64,000 nucleotides of DNA from Sphingobium yanoikuyae (GTDB lineage Bacteria > Pseudomonadota > Alphaproteobacteria > Sphingomonadales > Sphingomonadaceae), in NCBI RefSeq assembly GCF_034424525.1, contig NZ_CP139979.1:3745001-3809000 (forward strand), written 5' to 3'. Below are positions 19,676 to 29,815 of this stretch, piece by piece. Under the pieces are notes generated by a model. It was not told the DNA's origin, ran no database searches, and saw only the letters and a program-made list of their open reading frames with translations. The translations under genes were made by a program, and so were the position numbers. Positions within the stretch are counted from its first letter, which is position 1, and each line of letters begins with the position of its first letter.

Positions 19676-19879
19676 TTACTTCGCGGCCGAGCGCGAACGC
19701 TCGGTCTGCAGGGTCTTGATCTGCGCGATCGAACGACGGACTTCACGAACGCGGCTGGGCTTTTCCAGCTGGTTGGTGGCCGCCTGGAAACGCAGATTGA
19801 ACTGCTCGCGCTTCAGGTTGTTCAGCTCGGTCGACAGCTCGTCGTCCGACTTGGTCTTGAGGTCTGCAACGTTGGCCAC
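19676..19879 (-). CDS. rpmC: 50S ribosomal protein L29
   Basis: 67-residue protein at the exit tunnel: [61 protein letters not shown]. Two long helices, as expected. Three bases from the end of rplP. Confidence 0.97.
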   Translation of the reverse strand: MANVADLKTKSDDELSTELNNLKREQFNLRFQAATNQLEKPSRVREVRRSIAQIKTLQTERSRSAAK

Positions 19880-19882
19880 AGC

Positions 19883-20314
19883 TTAACCCTCCAGGTGCGA
19901 GGTGTCGCCGAGGCGGGCAACGACCTTCGTCTTGATGGGCAGCTTCATCGCGGCGCGCGAGAAGGCCTCTGCTGCGAGCGGACCGGGAACGCCGTCCAGT
20001 TCGAACAGGATACGGCCGGGAGCGACGCGAGCCGCCCAATATTCGACCGAACCCTTGCCCTTGCCCTGGCGGACTTCAGCCGGCTTCTTGGTGACCGGAA
20101 CGTCGGGGAACACGCGGATCCACAGACGACCCTGACGGCGCAGGTGGCGCTGGATCGCGCGGCGAGCCGCTTCGATCTGGCGCGCGGTGATCCGCTCGGG
20201 CTCCAGAGCCTTGAGACCATAGGCGCCGAAGTTCAGCGCAGTGCCGCCCTTCGCATCGCCCTTGATCCGACCCTTGAAGGTCTTGCGGAACTTCATCTTC
20301 TTCGGTTGCAGCAT
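19883..20314 (-). CDS. rplP: 50S ribosomal protein L16
   Basis: 143-residue protein that organises the A-site tRNA region: [106 protein letters not shown]. All L16 blocks are present. Confidence 0.97.
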   Translation of the reverse strand: MLQPKKMKFRKTFKGRIKGDAKGGTALNFGAYGLKALEPERITARQIEAARRAIQRHLRRQGRLWIRVFPDVPVTKKPAEVRQGKGKGSVEYWAARVAPGRILFELDGVPGPLAAEAFSRAAMKLPIKTKVVARLGDTSHLEG

Positions 20315-20335
20315 GACGCTATTACCTTCTTATTC

Positions 20336-21031
20336 TCAGCGCGCCGGGCGCACGCCGGAGGTCTGAGCCTCCAGCATCAGCCGGTCGGTAGCCATCGGAT
20401 CATGGCCGAGGATCTCGCCCTTGAAGATCCAGACCTTGATGCCGCAAACGCCATAGGCGGTGTGCGCCGTGGCTTCGGCATAGTCGACGTTCGCACGCAG
20501 GGTGTGCAGCGGAACGCGGCCTTCACGATACCATTCGACACGCGCGATCTCCGCGCCGCCCAGACGGCCGCCGCAGGTGATCTTGATGCCTTCGGCGCCC
20601 AGACGGAGAGCCGACTGCACCGCACGCTTCATGGCGCGACGGAAGGCAACGCGGCGTTCCAGCTGGTCGGCGATGCCCTGTGCGACGAGCTTCGAATCGA
20701 TTTCCGGCTTGCGGATCTCGACGATGTTCAGCGACACGTCCGACGAGGTGAAGGCACCCAGCTTCTTGCGAAGCTTTTCGATGTCTGCACCCTTCTTGCC
20801 GATGATGACACCGGGACGGGCAGCGTAGATCGACACGCGGCACAGCTTGGCCGGACGCTCGATCACGACCTTCGAGATCGCAGCCTGCGGCAGGTTCTTC
20901 ATGATGTACTGGCGGATCTTGAGATCTTCCAGCAGCAGGCGACCATAGTCGGCGCCTTCGGCGAACCAGCGGCTGTCCCAGGTACGGTTGATCTGCAGAC
21001 GCAGACCGATCGGGTTGCTCTTGTGACCCAT
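20336..21031 (-). CDS. rpsC: 30S ribosomal protein S3
   Basis: 231 residues from ATG 21031 ([26 protein letters not shown]); an upstream start would add 11 basic residues overlapping rplV. The KH domain ([21 protein letters not shown]) and C-terminal S3 domain ([34 protein letters not shown]) are intact. It forms part of the mRNA entry channel helicase with S4 and S5. Confidence 0.97.
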   Translation of the reverse strand: MGHKSNPIGLRLQINRTWDSRWFAEGADYGRLLLEDLKIRQYIMKNLPQAAISKVVIERPAKLCRVSIYAARPGVIIGKKGADIEKLRKKLGAFTSSDVSLNIVEIRKPEIDSKLVAQGIADQLERRVAFRRAMKRAVQSALRLGAEGIKITCGGRLGGAEIARVEWYREGRVPLHTLRANVDYAEATAHTAYGVCGIKVWIFKGEILGHDPMATDRLMLEAQTSGVRPAR

Positions 21032-21035
21032 GTGC

Positions 21036-21422
21036 TTACGCCTCCGCTTCTTCGCCAGCTTCACGCACGACGATGCGCACGCGGCTGAAGGGCTTGAGGA
21101 TCCGGGTCGACTTGCCGCGGCCGCGAGCGTGGAAGCGCTTCAGGGTGAAGCTCTTGCCCACCGATGCTTCCGCGACGACCAGGGCGTCGACGTCCAGATT
21201 GTGGTTGTTTTCCGCATTGGCGATGGCCGAAGCCAGCACCTTGCGCACATCGACAGCCATCGCCTTCTTCGAGAAGGCGAGGATGTTGAGCGCGTCCTCG
21301 ACCTTGCGGCCGCGGATCAGCGTGGCGACCAGGTTCAGCTTCTGGGCCGAACCACGGATCTGCGTGCCGACGGCGAGCGCTTCATTGTCGGCGACGCGAC
21401 GGGGAGCCTTTTCCTTGCTCAT
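21036..21422 (-). CDS. rplV: 50S ribosomal protein L22
   Basis: 128-residue exit-tunnel protein. [67 protein letters not shown] is the core, and the tunnel-lining hairpin is [25 protein letters not shown]. Its start overlaps the rpsS stop by one base. Confidence 0.97.
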   Translation of the reverse strand: MSKEKAPRRVADNEALAVGTQIRGSAQKLNLVATLIRGRKVEDALNILAFSKKAMAVDVRKVLASAIANAENNHNLDVDALVVAEASVGKSFTLKRFHARGRGKSTRILKPFSRVRIVVREAGEEAEA

Positions 21423-21700
21423 TAGCGCTTGCCCTTCTTGTCGGCAGCGTGACCGGGGAAGAAGCGGGTCGGAGCGAATTCGCCCAGCTTGTGACCCACC
21501 ATATCCTCGTTCACGAGAACCGGAACATGCTTGCGGCCGTTATAGACGTTGAACGTCAGGCCAACGAACTGCGGCAGGATGGTCGAACGGCGCGACCAGG
21601 TCTTGATCGGACCCGAGCGGCCATTGCTTTCCTGCGCGACTTCCGCCTTCTTCAGAAGGCTGAGGTCCACGAACGGACCTTTCCAGACGGAACGAGCCAT
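21422..21700 (-). CDS. rpsS: 30S ribosomal protein S19
   Basis: 92-residue small-subunit head protein: [25 protein letters not shown]...[53 protein letters not shown]. Five bases downstream of rplB. Confidence 0.97.
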   Translation of the reverse strand: MARSVWKGPFVDLSLLKKAEVAQESNGRSGPIKTWSRRSTILPQFVGLTFNVYNGRKHVPVLVNEDMVGHKLGEFAPTRFFPGHAADKKGKR

Positions 21701-21705
21701 CTCGC

Positions 21706-22542
21706 TTACCTCTTCTTCTTCGCGTGGCGGCTACGGATGATGAACTTGTCCGTTGCCTTGTTGTGACGGGTGCGCGCACCCTTGGTCGGCTTGCCCCACG
21801 GGGTGACCGGGTGACGGCCGCCCGAGGTCCGGCCTTCACCACCACCATGCGGGTGATCGACCGGGTTCTTCGCAACACCGCGCGTCAGAGGACGGATGCC
21901 GTTCCAACGGTTGCGGCCAGCCTTGGCAAGGTTGGTGTTGCCATTGTCGGGGTTCGACACGGCGCCAACGGTGCCCATGCAGTCCGAACGGATGTAGCGC
22001 TGCTCACCCGACGACAGACGCACCATGACCATGCCACGGTCGCGACCGACCAGCTGGGCATAGGTGCCTGCCGAACGGCAGAGCTGCGCGCCCTTGCCCG
22101 GCTTCATCTCGATGTTGTGGATGATCGTGCCGACCGGCATCTGACCCAGTTCCATCGCATTGCCCGGCTTCACGTCGGTCTTCTTGCCCGCGATGACCTT
22201 GTCACCGGGCGCCAGACGCTGCGGCGCAATGATGTACGCCTGCGTGCCGTCGGGATAGTTGACCAGCGCGATGAAGGCGGTGCGGTTGGGGTCATATTCC
22301 AGACGCTCGACCGTACCTTCAACGTCCCACAGGCGACGCTTGAAGTCGATGATACGATAGCGCTGCTTGTGACCGCCACCGATACCACGCGAAGTGACAT
22401 GGCCCTTGTTGTTACGACCACCGGTCTTGCGCTTGCCTTCGGTCAGCGCCTTGACGGGCTTGCCCTTGTGCAGGCTCGACTTGTCGACGAGGATCAGGCC
22501 GCGCTGGGCCGGGCTCGTCGGATTATAGTGCTTGAGTGCCAT
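21706..22542 (-). CDS. rplB: 50S ribosomal protein L2
   Basis: 278-residue protein essential for subunit association and peptidyl transfer: [22 protein letters not shown] ... [28 protein letters not shown] ... [29 protein letters not shown]. The conserved His in HPHGGGEG is present. Tenth gene position in the S10 block. Confidence 0.97.
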   Translation of the reverse strand: MALKHYNPTSPAQRGLILVDKSSLHKGKPVKALTEGKRKTGGRNNKGHVTSRGIGGGHKQRYRIIDFKRRLWDVEGTVERLEYDPNRTAFIALVNYPDGTQAYIIAPQRLAPGDKVIAGKKTDVKPGNAMELGQMPVGTIIHNIEMKPGKGAQLCRSAGTYAQLVGRDRGMVMVRLSSGEQRYIRSDCMGTVGAVSNPDNGNTNLAKAGRNRWNGIRPLTRGVAKNPVDHPHGGGEGRTSGGRHPVTPWGKPTKGARTRHNKATDKFIIRSRHAKKKR

Positions 22543-22552
22543 CTATCTCGCC

Positions 22553-22867
22553 TCAAATACCGGTGGTGACGTCGATGGACTGACCTTCGGCCAGCGTGAC
22601 GATCGCCTTCTTCACGTCGTTGCGCTTGTAGGGCTTGCCCTTCCAGCGCTTGACCTTGCCCTTCTGCACCAGCGTGTTGACCGCCTTGACGGTCACGCCG
22701 AACAGCGCCTCGACGGCAGCCTTGATTTCAGGCTTCGATGCGTCGTTGGCGACCTGGAAAACAACGGCGTTGTTTTCCGAGAGAAGGGTCGACTTCTCGG
22801 TGATGACCGGCGCGACAACGACGTCGAAGTGACGGTTGTCCACGGTCGCGGCTTCTTTCTTAGCCAT
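22553..22867 (-). CDS. rplW: 50S ribosomal protein L23
   Basis: 104-residue exit-site protein that docks SRP and trigger factor. [83 protein letters not shown] is the full L23 core. Its start overlaps the end of rplD by eight bases, so it is translationally coupled. Confidence 0.97.
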   Translation of the reverse strand: MAKKEAATVDNRHFDVVVAPVITEKSTLLSENNAVVFQVANDASKPEIKAAVEALFGVTVKAVNTLVQKGKVKRWKGKPYKRNDVKKAIVTLAEGQSIDVTTGI

Positions 22868-23483
22868 TGAAACGGGCCTCCAGCTTTTCGACCGCGGCGC
22901 GGGTGAGCACCAGCGAGTCGGCCTTCAGGATGTCGTAGACGTTGGCACCAACGGCCGGCAGCAGGTTGACGCCGACGATGTTGGCCGAAGCCTTGGCGAA
23001 GCTGACGTTCACGGCGTCGCCGTCGATGAACAGAACCTTGTTCAGGTTCAGCTTGGCCAGGTTGGCGACCAGCGCCTTGGTCTTGCCTTCGGCAACGTCG
23101 AGATTGTCGAGAATGATCAGCGAACCATCCTTGACCTTCGACGACAGCGCCATCTTCAGACCCAGCGCGCGAACCTTCTTGTTCAGCGAGGGGTTGAAGT
23201 CGCGAACGCGGGCACCGTGAGCCTTACCACCGCCGATGAAGACGGGAGCGCGGCGATCGCCGTGACGAGCGGTACCGCCGCCCTTCTGGCGACCGAACTT
23301 CTTGCCGGTGCGGGCGACATCCGAACGCTCGCGCGTGCCGCGGGCAGTGCCACGACGCTTTTCGAGCTGCCAGGTGACGACGCGGTGCAGAATGTCGGCG
23401 CGGGGCTCGAGGCCGAAAACGGCATCGTTGAGCTCCAGCTCACCGGCAGCTGCGGCGTCGAGGGTCTGTACATTGACCTTCAT
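22860..23483 (-). CDS. rplD: 50S ribosomal protein L4
   Basis: 207-residue tunnel protein: [20 protein letters not shown]...[62 protein letters not shown]. In E. coli L4 represses its own S10 operon; no equivalent leader site was recognised upstream of rpsJ here. Overlaps rplW by eight bases. Confidence 0.97.
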   Translation of the reverse strand: MKVNVQTLDAAAAGELELNDAVFGLEPRADILHRVVTWQLEKRRGTARGTRERSDVARTGKKFGRQKGGGTARHGDRRAPVFIGGGKAHGARVRDFNPSLNKKVRALGLKMALSSKVKDGSLIILDNLDVAEGKTKALVANLAKLNLNKVLFIDGDAVNVSFAKASANIVGVNLLPAVGANVYDILKADSLVLTRAAVEKLEARFNG

Positions 23484-23486
23484 GGT

Positions 23487-24242
23487 TTAGCCCTCCTGGC
23501 CTTCGGTCGCTTCGGGAGCGGCCGCTTCCGCGGGCGTCTCGGCCGGCGCGGCATTGCTGTTTGCAGCCTGCTTCAGGCTGGCGGGATAGGGCGCGTCGGC
23601 GTGACGGGGAACCTTCACGGCGTCGCTGACGGTCAGCCAGGTGCCCTTGGCGCCCGGAACCGAACCCTTGACGAACAGCAGACCACGCTCGACGTCCGTG
23701 CGGACGATCTCGAGATTCTGCTGGGTCCGCTCACGATCACCCATGTGACCGGCCATCTTCTTGTTCTTGAAGACGCGGCCCGGATCCTGACGGTTACCGG
23801 TCGAACCATGCGCACGGTGGCTGATCGACACGCCGTGGGTGGCGCGCATACCGCCGAAGCCCCAGCGCTTCATAGCACCGGCAAAGCCCTTACCCTGGGT
23901 GTGACCGGCAACGTCGACCAGCTGGCCAGCGACGAAGTGGTCAGCGGCGATTTCAGCGCCGACGTCGAGGAGCGCATCCTCGGCGACGCGGAATTCGACC
24001 AGACGCGCCTTGGGTTCAACTTCCGCCTTGGCGAAGTGACCGCGCTGCGGCTTGGCGACATTCTTGGCCTTGGCAACGCCAGCGCCCAGCTGAAGGGCGA
24101 CATAACCGTCGCGCTCGACTTCCTTACGTGCGACGACCTGCGTACCCTCAAGGCTGAGGACCGTGACGGGGACGTGACGTCCGTCGTCCTGGAACAGGCG
24201 GGTCATCCCGACTTTCTTAGCGATCACGCCAGTGCGCATCAC
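23487..24242 (-). CDS. rplC: 50S ribosomal protein L3
   Basis: 251-residue early-assembly protein: [36 protein letters not shown] ... [62 protein letters not shown]. The C-terminal tail (about residues 225-251) is an Ala/Glu-rich extension ([17 protein letters not shown]) absent from E. coli L3. Preceded by a 284-base gap. Confidence 0.97.
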   Translation of the reverse strand: MMRTGVIAKKVGMTRLFQDDGRHVPVTVLSLEGTQVVARKEVERDGYVALQLGAGVAKAKNVAKPQRGHFAKAEVEPKARLVEFRVAEDALLDVGAEIAADHFVAGQLVDVAGHTQGKGFAGAMKRWGFGGMRATHGVSISHRAHGSTGNRQDPGRVFKNKKMAGHMGDRERTQQNLEIVRTDVERGLLFVKGSVPGAKGTWLTVSDAVKVPRHADAPYPASLKQAANSNAAPAETPAEAAAPEATEGQEG

Positions 24243-24526
24243 TGATTACTCCCATAGAGGCCCGCCATAGCAGCGGGCGTATCCAACGAAAAAACCGCTC
24301 AGCATCTCTGCTTCGCGGCCCAACCCAATGTATAGATCACCCCGTCCGGGTTGGATGCCGATCCCTCTCGGGAAAGGCGACGGGGGACCAGGACCACGCG
24401 CCTTGGCCGGTTCACCGGCGGGCCGTGCGGTATCCCTTGTGTCGTTTGAGCTTCCGCCTCTCCAGAGAAGAGGAACAGAATACCCGATACCCCGCCTACC
24501 TTGCGGAAGGCGGGGACTTGCCGACC
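24243..24526 (-). promoter_or_regulatory. Long structured rplC leader
   Basis: 284 bases without a gene between rpsJ and rplC. It contains two hairpins on the minus strand. One is a stem of CCCCGCCT with AGGCGGGG (24490-24515), about 10 bases after the rpsJ stop. The other is GCCCGC with GCGGGC (24260-24278), about 20 bases before rplC. No obvious sigma70 promoter was recognised. A transcript-processing or autoregulatory role is inferred from length and structure. Confidence 0.45.
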
Positions 24527-24835
24527 TTAGGCCAGCTTGATTTCGACGTTCACGCCGGCAGCCAGGTCCAGCTTCATCAGCGCGTCGACCGTCTGCGGCG
24601 TCGGCTGCACAATGTCAAGCATACGCTTGTAGGTGCGGACTTCGAACTGCTCGCGCGACTTCTTGTCGATGTGCGGACCACGGTTGACCGTGAACTTTTC
24701 GATGCGCGTCGGAAGAGGAATCGGACCGCGAATGAGGGCGCCGGTGCGGCGGGCGGTTTCGGCGATGTCGCCGGTCGCCTGATCGAGCACGCGATGATCG
24801 AACGCCTTGAGGCGAATGCGGATGTTGCTGTCCAT
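24527..24835 (-). CDS. rpsJ: 30S ribosomal protein S10
   Basis: 102-residue protein, also the antitermination factor Nus[103 protein letters not shown]. It starts the S10 block and lies downstream of the tuf terminator, with an ACAGGAACA ribosome-binding region. Confidence 0.97.
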   Translation of the reverse strand: MDSNIRIRLKAFDHRVLDQATGDIAETARRTGALIRGPIPLPTRIEKFTVNRGPHIDKKSREQFEVRTYKRMLDIVQPTPQTVDALMKLDLAAGVNVEIKLA

Positions 24836-24991
24836 TGTTCCTGTACCGATGCGAAAGAGCCAATAACCAGCGCATTTTCATGAATCAGCCGGAGCAGCCG
24901 TTGATTTACAAAAACACGCCAACAAAAAAATATCCGCCCCGTTTTGCCCTTCTAGCTCATTCGAGCCGGAGAAAGGCGATCCGGGGCGGGT

Positions 24992-25032
24992 AAAAAACTT
25001 CAGCGGCGCGAATCGGGCGATTCGCGCCGCTG
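24992..25032 (-). terminator. Strong Rho-independent terminator after tuf
   Basis: On the minus strand a perfect 15-base-pair stem (CAGCGGCGCGAATCG with CGATTCGCGCCGCTG, two-base loop) is followed by AAG and six U. A second imperfect stem (CCGCCCCG with CGGGGCGG and seven U, about 24930-24990) lies just beyond. It separates the rpsL-rpsG-fusA-tuf unit from the rpsJ unit. Confidence 0.9.
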
Positions 25033-25042
25033 CGGTCCTATA

Positions 25043-26233
25043 TTACTTCGAGATCGTGCCGACAACCCCTGCGCCGACGGTACGACCGCCTTCACGGATT
25101 GCGAAGCGCAGACCCGAGTCCATGGCGATCGGAGCGATCAGCTTGACGCCGAGCTTCACGTTGTCGCCAGGCATGACCATCTCGGTGCCCTCGGGGAGGA
25201 TCACTTCGCCGGTCACGTCGGTGGTGCGGAAGTAGAACTGCGGACGATAGTTCGCGAAGAACGGGGTGTGACGGCCGCCTTCTTCCTTCGACAGCACGTA
25301 GACTTCGGCGTCGAATTCGGTGTGCGGGGTGACCGAGCCGGGCTTGGCCAGAACCTGACCACGCTCAACTTCTTCACGGCCCACGCCACGGATCAGCGCA
25401 CCGATGTTGTCGCCGGCCTGGCCCTGGTCGAGCAGCTTGCGGAACATTTCGACGCCGGTGACGGTGGTCTTCTTGGTGGGCTTGATGCCGACGATTTCGA
25501 CTTCTTCACCAACCTTGACGATGCCGGTTTCGACGCGGCCGGTCACGACGGTACCACGACCCGAGATCGAGAACACGTCTTCGATCGGCATCAGGAAGGG
25601 CTTGTCGACCGGACGGTCGGGCTGCGGGATCCAGCTGTCGACAGCAGCCATCAGCTTCAGAACGGCGTCGTGGCCGATTTCCGGGGTCTTGTCCTGCAGG
25701 GCAGCGACAGCCGAACCGGCGATGACGGGGATGTTGTCGCCGTCGAAGTCGTACGAGCTCAGCAGCTCGCGGATTTCCAGCTCGACCAGCTCGAGGATTT
25801 CGGCGTCGTCGACCAGGTCGACCTTGTTCATGAACACGACGAGCTGCGGCACGCCGACCTGCTTGGCGAGCAGGATGTGCTCACGGGTCTGCGGCATCGG
25901 GCCGTCGGTGGCCGAAACGACCAGGATCGCGCCGTCCATCTGGGCGGCACCGGTGATCATGTTCTTGACGTAGTCAGCGTGACCCGGGCAGTCGACGTGC
26001 GCGTAGTGACGGGCTTCGGTCTCATACTCGACGTGGGCGGTCGAGATGGTGATGCCGCGCTCGCGCTCTTCGGGAGCCTTGTCGATGTTGTCGTACGAGG
26101 TGAAGGTCGCACCGCCGGTTTCGGCGAGAACCTTGGTGATCGCCGCGGTCAGCGAGGTCTTACCATGGTCAACGTGACCGATGGTGCCGATGTTGCAGTG
26201 CGGCTTATTCCGCTCAAACTTAGCCTTAGCCAT
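25043..26233 (-). CDS. tuf: Elongation factor Tu
   Basis: Delivers aminoacyl-tRNA to the ribosome as the GTP complex. 396 residues: [34 protein letters not shown]1 GHVDHGKT, G2 RGITI, G3 DCPGHADY, G4 NKVD and the C-terminal [18 protein letters not shown] are all intact. It follows fusA after a 137-base spacer and is ended by a strong terminator. Whether a second tuf exists elsewhere cannot be seen. Confidence 0.98.
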   Translation of the reverse strand: MAKAKFERNKPHCNIGTIGHVDHGKTSLTAAITKVLAETGGATFTSYDNIDKAPEERERGITISTAHVEYETEARHYAHVDCPGHADYVKNMITGAAQMDGAILVVSATDGPMPQTREHILLAKQVGVPQLVVFMNKVDLVDDAEILELVELEIRELLSSYDFDGDNIPVIAGSAVAALQDKTPEIGHDAVLKLMAAVDSWIPQPDRPVDKPFLMPIEDVFSISGRGTVVTGRVETGIVKVGEEVEIVGIKPTKKTTVTGVEMFRKLLDQGQAGDNIGALIRGVGREEVERGQVLAKPGSVTPHTEFDAEVYVLSKEEGGRHTPFFANYRPQFYFRTTDVTGEVILPEGTEMVMPGDNVKLGVKLIAPIAMDSGLRFAIREGGRTVGAGVVGTISK

Positions 26234-26370
26234 TTTATCCTACCTTCTAATCAAAATCAGCTTGGGTCTGACCGCTCGGCCGCGCCTCGCGAAGGCGCGT
26301 CCATAGCAGCATATTCACAGATTACCAGCCCCTATCCGAGCCGATTGCACGGCCCGGACAGGGAAACTCG

Positions 26371-28443
26371 TCAGGCCATCTTCGCCTTGACTTCGTCCGC
26401 AACATTCTGCGGCACTTCGTCATAGTGCGAGAAGATCATCGAGTAGTTCGCGCGGCCCTGGGTGAAGGAACGCAGCGAGTTCACATAGCCGAACATGTTG
26501 GCCAGCGGGACCATCGCCTCGACCACCTGCGCGTTGCCGCGCGTATCGGTGCCCTGGATCTGGCCACGACGGCTGTTCATGTCGCCGATGACGTCGCCCA
26601 GATATTCTTCCGGGGTCACGACTTCGACCTTCATGACCGGCTCGAGCAGGGTGATGCCCGACTTCTGCGCCGCTTCGCGCATCGCGGCGCGGCCGGTGAT
26701 TTCGAACGCCAGCGCCGACGAGTCGACGTCATGGTACGCACCGTCATAGAGCAGCACTTCGAAGTCGATGATCGGGAAGCCGATCAGCGAACCGGTGGCA
26801 GCGGTTTCACGCATGCCCTTTTCGATCGCGGGGATATATTCCTTGGGAATGTTACCGCCCTTGATCTCGTCCTTGAAGACGAAGCCCGAACCACGCTCGC
26901 CGGGGGTCAGCTTGACCTTGATACGGCCGAACTGACCGGTACCGCCCGACTGCTTCTTGTGGGTGTAATCGACGTCGACGGCCTTCTTGAGATACTCGCG
27001 ATAGGCCACCTGCGGCGCACCGACATTCGCCTCGACCTTGAACTCGCGCTTCATGCGGTCGACCAGGATTTCGAGGTGAAGTTCGCCCATGCCCTTGATG
27101 ATGGTCTGGCCCGATTCGTGATCGGTCGAGACGCGGAACGAGGGATCTTCGGCGGCCAGGCGGTTGAGGGCAACGCCCATCTTTTCCTGGTCGGCCTTGG
27201 TCTTGGGTTCCACCGACAGTTCGATGACCGGCTCGGGGAATTCCATCCGCTCCAGGATGATCGGCTGGCGCTCGGCGCACAGCGTATCACCGGTGGTGGT
27301 TTCCTTCATGCCGGCCAGCGCGACGATGTCGCCGGCATAGGCGGTGTCGATGTCTTCACGGCTGTTCGCATGCATGAGGAGCATACGGCCGATCTTTTCC
27401 TTCTTGTCCTTCACCGAGTTCAGGTAGGTGCCCTTGGTCAGGGTACCCGAATAGATGCGCAGGAAGGTCAGCGAGCCGACGAACGGGTCGTTCATGATCT
27501 TGAACGCCAGGCCCGAGAAGGGCGCGTCGTCCGAGGTCGGACGGCTGTCGGGGGTTTCGCCGTCCATCTTGACGCCCTGGACGTCCTCGATGTCGAGCGG
27601 GCTCGGCAGATAGTCGACGACGGCGTCGAGCAGCGGCTGAACGCCCTTGTTCTTGAACGCCGAACCGCACAGCACCGGCACGAAGGCGTGACCCAGCGTA
27701 CCCTTGCGGATCAGCTTCTTGAGGGTCGCGGTGTCGGGCAGATTGCCTTCCAGATAGGCTTCCATCGCGGCATCGTCCTGCTCGACGGCAAGTTCGATCA
27801 GCTTTTCGCGATATTCGGCAGCCTTGTCGGCGAGGTCGGCCGGAATTTCTTCATAGTAGAATTCGGCGCCCAGGCTCTCATCCTTCCAGATGATCGCGCG
27901 GTTTTCGACCAGGTCGACCAGGCCCTTGAAGTCCGACTCTGCGCCGATGGGCAGATACAGGACGGCCGGGGTCGCGCCCAGACGGTCGATGATCGTCTGC
28001 ACGCAATAATAGAAGTCGGCACCGGTGCGGTCGAGCTTGTTGATGAAGCACATCCGCGGAACCTTGTACTTGTCCGCCTGGCGCCACACGGTTTCCGACT
28101 GCGGCTCAACGCCGGCAACGCCGTCGAACGCGGCAACCGCACCGTCGAGCACGCGCAGCGAGCGTTCGACTTCGATGGTGAAGTCGACGTGGCCGGGGGT
28201 GTCGATGATGTTCAGGCGGTGGTCGTTCCAGATGCAGGTCGTTGCAGCCGAGGTGATGGTGATACCACGCTCCTGCTCCTGCTCCATCCAGTCCATGGTC
28301 GCGGCGCCGTCATGGACTTCGCCGATCTTGTAGGACTTGCCGGTGTAGTAAAGGATACGCTCGGTCGTGGTGGTCTTGCCGGCGTCGATATGCGCCATGA
28401 TACCGAAATTGCGATAGCGTTCGAGCGGATGGCTGCGGGCCAT
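26371..28443 (-). CDS. fusA: Elongation factor G
   Basis: Translocase GTPase, 690 residues: [47 protein letters not shown]1 AHIDAGKT, G2 [11 protein letters not shown]3 DTPGHVDF, G4 NKLDRTGA, and the domain IV segment [12 protein letters not shown] are present. It lies in the usual str-operon position between rpsG and tuf. Confidence 0.98.
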   Translation of the reverse strand: MARSHPLERYRNFGIMAHIDAGKTTTTERILYYTGKSYKIGEVHDGAATMDWMEQEQERGITITSAATTCIWNDHRLNIIDTPGHVDFTIEVERSLRVLDGAVAAFDGVAGVEPQSETVWRQADKYKVPRMCFINKLDRTGADFYYCVQTIIDRLGATPAVLYLPIGAESDFKGLVDLVENRAIIWKDESLGAEFYYEEIPADLADKAAEYREKLIELAVEQDDAAMEAYLEGNLPDTATLKKLIRKGTLGHAFVPVLCGSAFKNKGVQPLLDAVVDYLPSPLDIEDVQGVKMDGETPDSRPTSDDAPFSGLAFKIMNDPFVGSLTFLRIYSGTLTKGTYLNSVKDKKEKIGRMLLMHANSREDIDTAYAGDIVALAGMKETTTGDTLCAERQPIILERMEFPEPVIELSVEPKTKADQEKMGVALNRLAAEDPSFRVSTDHESGQTIIKGMGELHLEILVDRMKREFKVEANVGAPQVAYREYLKKAVDVDYTHKKQSGGTGQFGRIKVKLTPGERGSGFVFKDEIKGGNIPKEYIPAIEKGMRETAATGSLIGFPIIDFEVLLYDGAYHDVDSSALAFEITGRAAMREAAQKSGITLLEPVMKVEVVTPEEYLGDVIGDMNSRRGQIQGTDTRGNAQVVEAMVPLANMFGYVNSLRSFTQGRANYSMIFSHYDEVPQNVADEVKAKMA

Positions 28444-28512
28444 GATGCTTCTCCGTTGCCGGCGCGCCGGCGGTTGGGGATTCGTTAATTCTGCGCGTGG
28501 CCCCTAAACCAA

Positions 28513-28548
28513 TCCGTTCGCCATGGGTAGCCACCCACGGCGAACGGA
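28513..28548 (-). other. Long hairpin between rpsG and fusA
   Basis: A 16-base-pair inverted repeat (TCCGTTCGCC...GGCGAACGGA plus an inner ATGGGT/ACCCAC arm with one G-U) sits in the 157-base rpsG-fusA spacer. It is not followed by a U-run. Possibly an RNase-processing or attenuation element. Confidence 0.5.
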
Positions 28549-28572
28549 CCGATTTTGGAAACCAAATAACAA

Positions 28573-28594
28573 GGCGGGCACATAAGCGCCCGCC
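28573..28594 (-). terminator. Terminator-like hairpin after rpsG
   Basis: Seven-base-pair stem GGCGGGC with GCCCGCC, followed on the minus strand by the U-rich TTGTTATTT, starting six bases past the rpsG stop. The U-tract is interrupted, so partial termination or 3'-end protection is more likely than full termination, since fusA follows. Confidence 0.55.
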
Positions 28595-28600
28595 CTGCTG

Positions 28601-29071
28601 TTACCAGCGGTAGTGCGAGAAGGCGCGGTTCGCTTCCGCCATGCGGTGCGTATCTTCGCGCTTCTTGACGGCATTGCCGCGGTTGTTGGCAGCATCCAGC
28701 AGCTCACCCGACAGACGGGCGGCCATGGTGGTTTCGCTGCGGTTGCGCGAAGCCGTGATCAGCCAGCGGATCGCCAGCGCCTGAGCGCGCTCGGGGCGCA
28801 CTTCGACGGGGACCTGGTAGGTCGCACCGCCGACGCGGCGGCTGCGGACTTCGATGCCGGGCTTCACATTGTTCAGCGCGTCATGGAACATGCCGATCGG
28901 GTCCTTCTTGGACTTCGCTTCGACAGTGTCGAGCGCACCGTAAACGATGGACTCGGCGACGGCCTTCTTGCCGTCCTGCATGATGCTGTTCATGAACTTC
29001 GACAGCACGATATCACCGAACTTGGGATCCGGCAGGATAACGCGCTTTTCGGGGCGACGACGACGTGACAT
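28601..29071 (-). CDS. rpsG: 30S ribosomal protein S7
   Basis: 156-residue small-subunit head protein: [48 protein letters not shown] ... [87 protein letters not shown]. In E. coli it autoregulates the str operon. 15 bases after rpsL. Confidence 0.97.
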   Translation of the reverse strand: MSRRRRPEKRVILPDPKFGDIVLSKFMNSIMQDGKKAVAESIVYGALDTVEAKSKKDPIGMFHDALNNVKPGIEVRSRRVGGATYQVPVEVRPERAQALAIRWLITASRNRSETTMAARLSGELLDAANNRGNAVKKREDTHRMAEANRAFSHYRW

Positions 29072-29086
29072 ATTACTGTTCTCCCC

Positions 29087-29458
29087 TTACTTCGGACGCT
29101 TGGCGCCGTACTTCGAACGGCTCTGCTTGCGATCCTTGACGCCCTGGGTATCCAGAACGCCGCGAAGAACGTGATAGCGCACGCCCGGAAGATCTCGCAC
29201 ACGGCCGCCACGGATCAGCACGACGCTGTGTTCCTGGAGGTTGTGGCCTTCACCCGGGATGTAGGTGATGACTTCGCGCTGGTTGACCAGACGCACCTTC
29301 GCCACCTTACGGAGAGCCGAGTTCGGCTTCTTCGGGGTCGTCGTGTAGACGCGGGTGCAAACGCCACGCTTCTGCGGGTTCGCATCCATCGCAGGGACCT
29401 TGGACTTGGTCTTCTGCAGTTCGCGGCCCTTGCGGACCAGCTGGTTGATTGTTGGCAT
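29087..29458 (-). CDS. rpsL: 30S ribosomal protein S12
   Basis: Decoding-centre protein, 123 residues from ATG 29458 ([32 protein letters not shown]). An upstream in-frame start would add 33 unrelated residues. The decoding loops around [14 protein letters not shown] and the [28 protein letters not shown] end are conserved. Lys42 equivalents of streptomycin sensitivity (KKPNSA) look wild type. First gene of the str unit, with a clear upstream promoter. Confidence 0.97.
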   Translation of the reverse strand: MPTINQLVRKGRELQKTKSKVPAMDANPQKRGVCTRVYTTTPKKPNSALRKVAKVRLVNQREVITYIPGEGHNLQEHSVVLIRGGRVRDLPGVRYHVLRGVLDTQGVKDRKQSRSKYGAKRPK

Positions 29459-29661
29459 GAAGCCCTTCACCTTTTCAGTTACTTTACCAGACGCCACCTG
29501 CGTTCCCCGCCGCGTGGAACCAATGACTCCAAACAGCAAAGGCCCCGACGGAAACAATCCGCCCGGAGCCGCAAGGACAGCCGATAATGTTCAGCTCTAG
29601 TGCTTGCCCCGGCAAGCGCGGGAAGAACGAGTCTTCCAGACGCAGAACGCGGGGCAGCGGC

Positions 29662-29690
29662 CCTATAGCGATGGGGGACGGAAGGGTCAA
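29662..29690 (-). promoter_or_regulatory. Promoter of the rpsL-rpsG-fusA-tuf unit
   Basis: On the minus strand TTGACC (29685-29690) and TATAGG (29662-29667) are separated by exactly 17 bases, a near-consensus sigma70/RpoD promoter, about 200 bases upstream of rpsL. The gap 29459-29815 otherwise contains no gene. The leader between -10 and rpsL holds a GC-rich segment but no obvious coding region. Confidence 0.75.
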
Positions 29691-29815
29691 GCGCAGGACC
29701 GGAACGGCCATGGCGACACACCTGCCCACATAGTGAATGACATTTTAGTATTTTGCTAACATGCTGCAGATTATGGGATCTTTCCCCGCAGCCCCCATAT
29801 CCAGATGGACCAGTC

